From assembly GCA_012729405.1 (NCBI GenBank), contig JAAYDH010000066.1:1-28462 (forward strand): a stretch of 28,462 nt of DNA, in the 5' to 3' direction. This stretch comes from Erysipelotrichaceae bacterium (lineage in GTDB: Bacteria > Bacillota_I > Bacilli_A > RFN20 > CAG-826). Positions within the stretch are counted from its first letter, which is position 1. Each line of letters opens with the position of its first letter. Positions 22,634 through 28,462 of the stretch are shown in pieces. The translations under genes and the position numbers were made by a program. The notes beneath the pieces were generated by a model. That model worked only from the letters and a program-made list of their open reading frames with translations, was not told the DNA's origin and ran no database searches.

Positions 22634-23272
22634 ATGAATCTTCCAACAAAAATTACGATCACACGTATCGTTGCCATCATCTTGATGGTCATCGCATTAT
22701 TTGTGATGTCTCTTTTTTCTTTTAACACACCTTTGTTAGGAGACACGAGGATCAATCTTGTCTTCTTAATACTTTGTGCCTTTTTCTTACTCGCTAGTTT
22801 TACTGATTATCTTGACGGCCATTTAGCAAGAAAAAACAACCAAGTCACTGATTTAGGTAAATTCCTTGATCCGGTTGCTGATAAGTTGTTGATTAACTCG
22901 ATGGTCATCTTTTTGGTTGCTCCCAAGCTATTTGCTACTTATGCAGTAGAACAAGCAATATCTTTTAATATTTGGTGCGCGATTATCTTAATCGGAAGGG
23001 ACATCGTTGTTGATGCGCTTAGATTCATCGCTGCTCAAAAGAAAATTGTCATTGCTGCCAACATTTTTGGAAAAGCCAAGACCGTTCTTCAAATGGTGGC
23101 CATCACTTTTGTCTTATTGAACGGATTCCCATTCAACTACTTTGATTCCAGTTGGCCGGCGGGTCTACATATCACTGATTTTATAGTGTATATTGCCACC
23201 GCCGTTTCACTCCTTTCTGGTATCATATATGTAATTCAGAATCGACAAGTTTTTAAGGAAGTAAAGAAATGA
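22634..23272 (+). CDS. pgsA: CDP-diacylglycerol-glycerol-3-phosphate 3-phosphatidyltransferase
   Basis: A 212-residue membrane enzyme that makes phosphatidylglycerol phosphate, the first committed step of phosphatidylglycerol synthesis. It has the CDP-alcohol phosphotransferase motif D-x2-D-G-x2-A-R-x8-G-x3-D-x3-D in DYLDGHLARKN... GKFLDPVAD (residues about 61-83), flanked by several hydrophobic helices. AAGGAG (22623-22628) lies 5 nt before the ATG. It ends with TGA that overlaps the next start (ATGA), so pgsA and cinA are coupled. This pgsA-cinA-recA order is conserved in Bacillota. Confidence 0.97.
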   Translation: MNLPTKITITRIVAIILMVIALFVMSLFSFNTPLLGDTRINLVFLILCAFFLLASFTDYLDGHLARKNNQVTDLGKFLDPVADKLLINSMVIFLVAPKLFATYAVEQAISFNIWCAIILIGRDIVVDALRFIAAQKKIVIAANIFGKAKTVLQMVAITFVLLNGFPFNYFDSSWPAGLHITDFIVYIATAVSLLSGIIYVIQNRQVFKEVKK

Positions 23273-23742
23273 TAACCCCTAAGGAACTATCTTCTCTTTT
23301 CATCGATAAGGGTCGGACGCTCGGGTGCGCCGAGTCGTTCACGGGTGGATTGTTTGCTCACGAAATCACTGCCATTCCTGGTGCCAGCCACTTCTTTAAG
23401 GGCGGCATCATTACCTATACAAATGAAGAAAAGTGGAGAATTCTCGGGATTAGTTATGAACTGATTGATCGCTGCGGAGTTATTTCTCAAGAAATAGCTC
23501 AAGAGATGGCTAGTCATGCCCGTCAACTTCTCAACGTTGATTACTGCGTCTCCTTCACAGGTAACGCCGGTCCAGCAGCGATGGAAAATAAACCTATTGG
23601 AGAGATATATATTGCCGTTGCCTGTTATGATTTGGCAATTGTTACAAAGCATAATCTCTCAGGTTCGCGTAGCGAGATTCAAGACCAAGCCATTCAAATT
23701 GCCTGTCAATTGCTCTATGAGCTTTTGCAGCAAAAAAATTAA
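23269..23742 (+). CDS. CinA C-terminal domain protein (NMN deamidase, PncC-like)
   Basis: A 157-residue protein consisting only of the CinA C-terminal domain, which in other bacteria deamidates nicotinamide mononucleotide. Motifs: 'TLGCAESFTGGLFAHEITAIPGASHFFKGGIITYTNEEKWRILGI', 'GVISQEIAQEMA' and 'TGNAGPAAMENKPIGEIYIAV'. The full-length CinA of many Bacillota has an extra N-terminal COG1058 domain of about 250 residues, missing here. The GIAGPGGG signature reads GNAGPAAM, so catalytic competence is not certain. It is coupled to pgsA by ATGA and precedes recA. Confidence 0.9.
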   Translation: MITPKELSSLFIDKGRTLGCAESFTGGLFAHEITAIPGASHFFKGGIITYTNEEKWRILGISYELIDRCGVISQEIAQEMASHARQLLNVDYCVSFTGNAGPAAMENKPIGEIYIAVACYDLAIVTKHNLSGSRSEIQDQAIQIACQLLYELLQQKN

Positions 23743-23793
23743 TTTTTCCAACAAAATGCAAATATCTAGATTTATATAAAAGAGGCACATAAT

Positions 23794-24810
23794 ATGACAA
23801 AAATTGAAAAAAACGAAGCCGTAGCAGTCAACCTTGAAGAAACGTTAAAACAAATTCAAAAAATATTCGGCAAAGGCGCTGTGATGAAACTAGGAGAGAG
23901 ACAAGCCGTTGATGTGGATGTTATCCCTAGTGGATCTTTATTATTGGATGAAGCCCTCGGAGTCGGCGGATATCCAAAAGGAAGAATCATTGAAATCTAC
24001 GGACCAGAATCAAGTGGTAAAACTACCCTCGCTCTCCACGCGATTGCAGAATGTCAAAAACAAGGTGGACGTGCGGCATTTGTTGATGCTGAACACTCAA
24101 TCGATCCTATCTACGCGAAAAATCTTGGCGTCAATATTGATGAACTCATCCTCTCACAACCTGATAGTGGAGAGCAGGCCCTCGAAATTGTCGAGATGCT
24201 CGCCAGCTCTGGAGCTATTAATTTAATCGTTGTCGACTCTGTCGCCGCCCTTGTTCCACAAGCTGAACTGGATGGTGAAATGAGCGATAACTCCGTCGGT
24301 CTTCAAGCCCGTTTGATGAGTAAGGCGATGCGTAAGCTAGCAGGTATTCTCAATAAGAAAGAGTGTGCAGTAATATTTATCAACCAACTTCGTGAAAAAG
24401 TGGGAATTATGTATGGCAACCCAGAAACAACTTCTGGTGGTCGAGCGCTCAAATTCTATGCCTCCATTCGCCTCGACATTCGCCGCAATGAAGCTTTGAA
24501 AGCCGGCAGTGAAATCTATGGAAATTCAGTCCGCATTAAAGTGGTGAAAAACAAAGTTTCTCCCCCATTCAAGCAATGCATAGTTGATATCATTTATGGT
24601 CAAGGAATCTCCAAGGATGGCGAAGTTCTCGATCTTAGTGTCGAAGCTGGTCTCATCAAAAAGAGCGGCTCGTGGTTTGAATATAATGGCAACAAAATTG
24701 CTCAAGGACGCGATGCTGCTAAGGAATATCTAAAAGCCAACCCCGATATCGCGCAGGAACTAACCAAGAAAGTTAAAGAAACATTACCCACGCTTCGCGG
24801 AAATGAATAG
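23794..24810 (+). CDS. recA: Recombinase RecA
   Basis: A 338-residue RecA, normal length. It has Walker A GPESSGKTT, 'FVDAEHSIDPIYAKNLGV', Walker B LIVVDSVAALVP, loop L2 region 'INQLREKVGIMYGNPETTSGGRALKFYASIRLDIRR', and the standard C-domain. It drives strand exchange. AGAGG at 23781-23785 lies 8 nt upstream of the ATG. I see no LexA (Bacillus-type GAACnnnnGTTC) box in the 50 nt upstream, so SOS induction is not indicated. A terminator follows. Confidence 0.99.
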   Translation: MTKIEKNEAVAVNLEETLKQIQKIFGKGAVMKLGERQAVDVDVIPSGSLLLDEALGVGGYPKGRIIEIYGPESSGKTTLALHAIAECQKQGGRAAFVDAEHSIDPIYAKNLGVNIDELILSQPDSGEQALEIVEMLASSGAINLIVVDSVAALVPQAELDGEMSDNSVGLQARLMSKAMRKLAGILNKKECAVIFINQLREKVGIMYGNPETTSGGRALKFYASIRLDIRRNEALKAGSEIYGNSVRIKVVKNKVSPPFKQCIVDIIYGQGISKDGEVLDLSVEAGLIKKSGSWFEYNGNKIAQGRDAAKEYLKANPDIAQELTKKVKETLPTLRGNE

Positions 24811-24833
24811 CCAATCTCGTATTGGCTTTTTCT
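24809..24833 (+). terminator. Intrinsic terminator of recA
   Basis: AGCCAAT (24809-24815) pairs with ATTGGCT (24821-24827) around CTCGT, followed by T-rich sequence. Its 5' arm begins within the recA TAG stop. Confidence 0.92.
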
Positions 24834-24870
24834 TTAAAAACTAAATAAAGACTTTTTTGATTTTTGTCGC

Positions 24871-24876
24871 TATAAT
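24871..24876 (+). promoter_or_regulatory. -10 box of the rny-ymdB-miaB operon
   Basis: A perfect TATAAT. No good -35 hexamer is seen 16-18 nt upstream; the region is T-rich. Initiation would fall near 24883, the first base of the 5' hairpin of the leader. Confidence 0.45.
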
Positions 24877-24882
24877 AAACTC

Positions 24883-25030
24883 GTACCCCCGAAGGGTACT
24901 TACCTATATATTCTCATTCGAGAACTGATTTATCAGGCCATGCCTGTTACTTATACACAAAAGATCTCTATTACATAATAGGGGTATTTTAGGTAATTAT
25001 AGTTACGTAGTAACTATTTAGTCTTTATGA
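24883..25030 (+). promoter_or_regulatory. Candidate structured 5' leader of rny
   Basis: The 217-nt gap between recA terminator and rny holds several inverted repeats. They are GTACCC/GGGTAC (24883-24888/24894-24899), TTACCTA/TAGGTAA (24900-24906/24990-24996) enclosing the hairpins TTCTC/GAGAA (24911-24924), CAGGC/GCCTG (24934-24946) and CTATTA/TAATAG (24968-24981), and then ATAGTTAC/GTAACTAT (24999-25017). TACCCC (24884-24889) can alternatively pair with GGGGTA (24981-24986). I do not recognise a known riboswitch class. The SD is AAAGGA at 25038-25043. Confidence 0.4.
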
Positions 25031-25050
25031 CATAATGAAAGGACCAAATA

Positions 25051-26628
25051 ATGTTTACTGTATTAGCAGATGCTTTTTTGAACATCTTCTTGCCCATTAT
25101 TTGCGGTGTTGTCGGTCTTCTTTTAGGAGCCACAATCATTATTCTCATTCCTGTTTTTAAGAAACATAGAGCGAATGCGAAGGCCGCTAAGATAATTAGA
25201 GAAGCTGAAATTAAAGCCGAACACATTACGAAGAACGCACAGTTGGATGGCAAACAAACTGTGTATGAAATGAAACAAGAAGCCGAAAAAGAAATTCGCG
25301 AGAGAAAGCAAGAAGTCATCTCTCAAGAAAACAAACTTCTCCAAAGAGAACAATCAATCGATCGCCGCGATACTGCCCTTATTCAGAAGGAAAACATGCT
25401 CGACGAGAAGAACGAAAATCTCAACCGTCGCTTAAAAGAAGCCGACAAAAAAGAAGCCGTTCTTCAAGAGAAAATTGATGGCATTATCCAAGAGTTAGAA
25501 AAAGTCTCTCAAATGTCCATTCAGGAAGCGCGCGATGAATTATTCAGCCGCGTCGAGAGCAAGATGAGTAAAGAAATCGCAATGTTCATCAAAAACAAAG
25601 AAGACGAAGCAAAAGAGGTCGCTGAAGATAAAGCAAAAGAAATTCTCTCTTATACAATCAGCAAATATGCTCAAGAAGTTACAACCGAAAAGACCGTCTC
25701 CGTCGTCTCTCTTCCTAGCGACGAAATGAAAGGTAGAATTATTGGTCGTGAAGGACGCAACATCCGCTCACTCGAACAATTACTTGGAGTTGACATCATC
25801 ATTGATGACACTCCAGAAGCCCTTACTATTTCCTGTTTTAATCCGGTTCGTCGTGAAATCGCCCGCATTGCTCTTGAAGAGTTAATTAAAGATGGACGTA
25901 TTCAACCTGGAAGAATTGAAGAAATCGTTGAAAAAGCTAAAAAAACTGTCAGTGAATCCATCCACAAGACTGGACAAGATGTTGCTTTCAAACTTGGATT
26001 ACCCAAGATTAATCGTGAATTACTCGACTATGTCGGTCGTTTAAAATATCGCACCTCATATGGACAAAACGCACTTAACCACTCGGTTGAAGTGGCTATT
26101 TTGGCTGGCACGATGGCGGCCGAACTTGGTCTTGATCAAAACCTGGCTAAGAGAGCTGGGCTTCTCCACGATATCGGAAAATCCGCCGACTTTGAGATGG
26201 ATGGAAGTCACGTTGAAATTGGCATCCGTTTAGCCAAGAAATATGGTGAACCTGATGTTGTTATTAACTCCATCGAATCTCATCACGGAGACGTCGAGCC
26301 TAAGTATGTTATTTCTAATCTCGTTCAAGCCGCTGATACTTTAAGTGCCGCTCGTCCTGGTGCTCGCAGTGAAATGCTCGAGAACTACATCAAGAGAATT
26401 GAACAGTTGGAAGAAATCTGCAAATCTTACGATGGTGTTTACCAATCTTATGCTATGCAATCCGGACGCGAACTGCGCGTCATGGTTATTCCTGAAAAGA
26501 TCGACGATCTTACCGCTTTTAAATTAGCCCGCGAAATCCGCGAGAGAATTGAAAATGAAATGACCTATCCAGGCCAAATCAAAGTTTCAGTCATCCGTGA
26601 GTATCGCGCCATTGAAACCGCGAAATAG
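25051..26628 (+). CDS. rny: Ribonuclease Y
   Basis: A 525-residue membrane-anchored endoribonuclease that initiates mRNA decay in Bacillota. The parts in order are an N-terminal membrane helix (about 8-35), a long charged coiled coil (40-205), a KH RNA-binding domain (about 217-285, MKGRIIGREGRNIRSLEQ), and an HD domain (about 340-440) with NHSVEVA, LLHDIGKS (H373-D374) and ESHHGDVEP. Length and layout match B. subtilis RNase Y. ymdB follows 28 nt downstream, the standard order. Confidence 0.98.
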   Translation: MFTVLADAFLNIFLPIICGVVGLLLGATIIILIPVFKKHRANAKAAKIIREAEIKAEHITKNAQLDGKQTVYEMKQEAEKEIRERKQEVISQENKLLQREQSIDRRDTALIQKENMLDEKNENLNRRLKEADKKEAVLQEKIDGIIQELEKVSQMSIQEARDELFSRVESKMSKEIAMFIKNKEDEAKEVAEDKAKEILSYTISKYAQEVTTEKTVSVVSLPSDEMKGRIIGREGRNIRSLEQLLGVDIIIDDTPEALTISCFNPVRREIARIALEELIKDGRIQPGRIEEIVEKAKKTVSESIHKTGQDVAFKLGLPKINRELLDYVGRLKYRTSYGQNALNHSVEVAILAGTMAAELGLDQNLAKRAGLLHDIGKSADFEMDGSHVEIGIRLAKKYGEPDVVINSIESHHGDVEPKYVISNLVQAADTLSAARPGARSEMLENYIKRIEQLEEICKSYDGVYQSYAMQSGRELRVMVIPEKIDDLTAFKLAREIRERIENEMTYPGQIKVSVIREYRAIETAK

Positions 26629-26656
26629 CCACCCTATTTCATAGAAAGAATACCTT

Positions 26657-27451
26657 TTGAACATTTTATTCATCGGCGATGTTGTCGGCCGCGTTGGCCG
26701 AAGAATGCTTCGCGAAAAATTACCATATTTTGTTAAAAAATACGATATTGATTTTGTTATTGCTAACGGAGAGAATGCAACCCATGGAAAGGGTTTAATT
26801 CACCGTCAGTACGACGAGTTGATTGAGTCGGGGGTTGATGTGGTTACATTAGGGAATCATTACAATTCCAAATCAGAAATAAACAAGTATATCGATAAAG
26901 TCGATCGCTTAATTCGCCCCATTAATTTGATCAACGAATTTCCTGGTGAAGGGACCGCCGTTTACGATGTCGACGGAGTCTCGGTTCGCGTTACTAATGT
27001 CCTCGGCTCTGCCTTTATCAATGAACAAGTTAATTCGCCCTATTATTCAATGCTTCAAGTTCTATCGGAAGAGGAACCAGCAACAGTTAATATTATCGAC
27101 TTCCATGGCGAAGCAACCGGCGAAAAAATCTGTTTTGCCCGAGCTTTCGACGGCAAGATTGCTGCTGTCCTCGGCACTCATACTCATGTCCAAACCAACG
27201 ATGCTCGTATCCTTCCAAATGGAACCGCTTTCATCAGCGATGTCGGCATGTGTGGTTTGTACGAAGGAGTTCTCGGCTTTGACAGCGAATCAGTAATGAA
27301 GAAAACTCTTTACGGAGAAACAAGCCATTTTAATACTCCTGACGAAGGAAGAGGATTGTTCTGTGGAGTCGTAATCAGCGTCAATCCTGAGACCGGTCTT
27401 GCGAACTCAATCTTTTCCATCTACTATGTGGAGGACAAAAATGAAAAGTAA
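26657..27451 (+). CDS. ymdB: YmdB-type metallophosphodiesterase
   Basis: A 264-residue calcineurin-like phosphoesterase. Metal-binding motifs are FIGDVVGRVGR, VIANGENATHGKG, TLGNHYNSK, IIDFHGEATGEK and GTHTHVQT. This pattern is specific for the YmdB/TIGR00282 family, whose Bacillus member hydrolyses 2',3'-cAMP and affects biofilm-motility decisions and RNase Y-related turnover. The start is a TTG at 26657 with only a weak purine-rich site (GAAAGAA) upstream; no ATG is available at the expected N-terminus. The last codons overlap the start of miaB by 11 nt. Confidence 0.95.
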   Translation: MNILFIGDVVGRVGRRMLREKLPYFVKKYDIDFVIANGENATHGKGLIHRQYDELIESGVDVVTLGNHYNSKSEINKYIDKVDRLIRPINLINEFPGEGTAVYDVDGVSVRVTNVLGSAFINEQVNSPYYSMLQVLSEEEPATVNIIDFHGEATGEKICFARAFDGKIAAVLGTHTHVQTNDARILPNGTAFISDVGMCGLYEGVLGFDSESVMKKTLYGETSHFNTPDEGRGLFCGVVISVNPETGLANSIFSIYYVEDKNEK

Positions 27452-28462
27452 AATCATCCACACTCCTGATCTTAAAAAAGCTGCTTCTCGAAGAAAAGAA
27501 GAGACATTTTTTGATGTTCTTAAAAGCGAGCATCTTTCATCCTTGACCGAAATGGTCAAGGGTTGGCATTACTATGTAAAAACATATGGATGCCAAGCTA
27601 ACGTGCGCGATGAAGAGACAATGAGGGGTATGCTCCAAGGAATTGGGTTGTACCCAACTGAAGAAGTTGAAAGCGCCGACATCATTATTATCAATACCTG
27701 CGCTGTACGGGAAAATGCGGAAGACAAAGTTTACGGAGAAATTGGTAACATCAAATATCTCCGTAGGAAGAAACCCCATCTCGTTCTTGCGATGTGCGGA
27801 TGTATGGTTGAACAACCAGAAATTCTCGAGAAGGTGGTAAAAACTTATCCTGAAGTGAATCTTTTCTTTGGAACTCACGAAATACCATCTCTCTACGATT
27901 TGCTTTTTGAAACCATCATGAGCAAAGAAAGAGTCATCGATGTCGAAAGCAAACCAGGTGAAGTAGTGGAAGAACTCCCTGTCAGTCGCACGAACAAGTT
28001 CAAAGCGTATGTAAACATCATTTACGGATGCGATAAATTTTGCACTTACTGCATTGTCCCTTACACAAGGGGCAAAGAGCGAAGTCGAAAATTCGAAGAA
28101 GTACTAAAAGAATGCCAAGAACTAGTTAACCAAGGTTATCAGGAAATTACTTTACTTGGTCAGAATGTCAATGCCTATGGAAAAGATCTTGCTGATGAAG
28201 TTGATTTTGCCGATATATTAGAAGCTGTCGCAAAATTAGGAATTCCGCGTTTGAGATTCACCACCTCACACCCATGGGATTTTTCTGAAAAAATGATTGA
28301 TGTCATTGCAAAATACCCCAATATCATGAAAGCAATTCACCTTCCAGTTCAATCAGGAAGCGATGAAGTTTTAAGAAAAATGGGCCGAAGATATAATCGC
28401 GAGCATTATCTTAAACTCGCTCGGTCGATGCGTGAAAAAATTCCAGGATTATCTCTTTCAAC
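27441..28462 (+). CDS. miaB: tRNA-2-methylthio-N6-dimethylallyladenosine synthase MiaB (3' partial)
   Basis: A radical-SAM methylthiotransferase that runs off the right edge after 340 codons. The first Fe-S cluster has C ligands in KTYGCQANVRDEE, INTCAVREN and MCGCMVEQ. The radical-SAM cluster is in IYGCDKFCTYCIVPYTRGKE. 'LLGQNVNAYG', 'RFTTSHPWDF' and 'HLPVQSGSDEVLRKMGRRY' follow. It thiomethylates i6A37 in tRNA. GGAGG (27430-27434) lies 6 nt upstream of the ATG, inside ymdB. The N-terminal extension of about 40 residues before the catalytic part is like other Bacillota MiaB. It needs two 4Fe-4S clusters. Confidence 0.97.
   Translation, partial: MKSKIIHTPDLKKAASRRKEETFFDVLKSEHLSSLTEMVKGWHYYVKTYGCQANVRDEETMRGMLQGIGLYPTEEVESADIIIINTCAVRENAEDKVYGEIGNIKYLRRKKPHLVLAMCGCMVEQPEILEKVVKTYPEVNLFFGTHEIPSLYDLLFETIMSKERVIDVESKPGEVVEELPVSRTNKFKAYVNIIYGCDKFCTYCIVPYTRGKERSRKFEEVLKECQELVNQGYQEITLLGQNVNAYGKDLADEVDFADILEAVAKLGIPRLRFTTSHPWDFSEKMIDVIAKYPNIMKAIHLPVQSGSDEVLRKMGRRYNREHYLKLARSMREKIPGLSLS

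Noticed and set aside
24252..24260. Half of a parS-like palindrome (TGTTCCACA) in recA
   Set aside because: The second half is not complementary, and the stretch is explained by conserved RecA codons.
24951..24959. TTATACACA, a match to the DnaA box pattern
   Set aside because: It is a single box in a leader region, with no cluster, no AT-rich unwinding element and no dnaA or dnaN gene. A lone match to a 9-mer with one free position is expected by chance.
24846..25029. 6S-like RNA formed by AAAGACT ... AGTCTTT ends
   Set aside because: The left arm lies upstream of the -10 box and would not be in the transcript. No long rod with a central bubble can be drawn.
27537..27878. A 113-codon minus-strand frame opposite miaB
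   Set aside because: It lies fully inside the conserved coding sequence of miaB, has no recognisable domain and no ribosome binding site. It is a shadow frame.

Overview
The window is a dense piece of chromosomal housekeeping DNA from a low-GC Gram-positive bacterium (Bacillota, class Bacilli in the broad sense, including Mollicutes relatives). The evidence is RecU, GpsB, DnaD, RNase Y, YhaM, the SufCDSUB gene set and a type-B RNase P RNA that shares signature stretches with Bacillus. TGA is used as a true stop (pgsA, the exonuclease gene) and Trp is TGG, so the code is standard and Mycoplasma/Spiroplasma are excluded. The reduced forms of several genes (short CCA-type enzyme, short SufD, CinA C-domain only) point to a small-genome lineage, perhaps an uncultured host-associated one. 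That placement is inference.

Layout. 1-1107: the end of a recX-like gene overlapping yhaM, then a terminator shared with a convergent HIT-protein gene (minus strand). 1591-5529: a minus-strand operon of two PrsA-like lipoproteins. The first, which carries the parvulin domain, is split by an in-frame TAA. 5620-12911: sufC-sufD-sufS-sufU-sufB (Fe-S cluster assembly) running with 1-nt overlap into mnmG and rsmG (tRNA and rRNA modification). 12924-14569: parA-parB, with a parS-like site that contains the parA ribosome binding site. 14541-15447: an FMN riboswitch in front of the riboflavin transporter gene ribU. 15455-15692: a minus-strand ferredoxin gene. 15809-18098: a small membrane protein, cmk and der. 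18116-20502: HU, a short CCA/poly(A)-polymerase-like gene that looks leaderless, dnaD and nth, with recU and a DEDDh exonuclease on the opposite strand (20492-21807). 21865-24833: gpsB, RNase P RNA, pgsA, cinA C-domain (pncC-like) and recA. 24871-28462: a structured leader, then rny, ymdB and the beginning of miaB, which runs off the end.

The genes are mostly core: Fe-S biogenesis and its clients (MiaB, Nth, ferredoxin), RNA processing (RNase Y, YhaM, RNase P, MnmG, RsmG, MiaB), chromosome segregation and recombination (ParA/B, HU, RecA, RecU, Nth, DnaD), cell division and envelope (GpsB, PgsA, PrsA-like lipoproteins). I see no prophage, transposon, CRISPR array or tRNA gene. The unusual points are mainly regulatory and structural: a parS/Shine-Dalgarno overlap, a ParB-like protein with eroded CTP-binding motifs, a promoter embedded in a terminator that gives a leaderless mRNA, rnpB wedged between two protein genes, an unidentified folded leader in front of rny, and the interrupted foldase gene.
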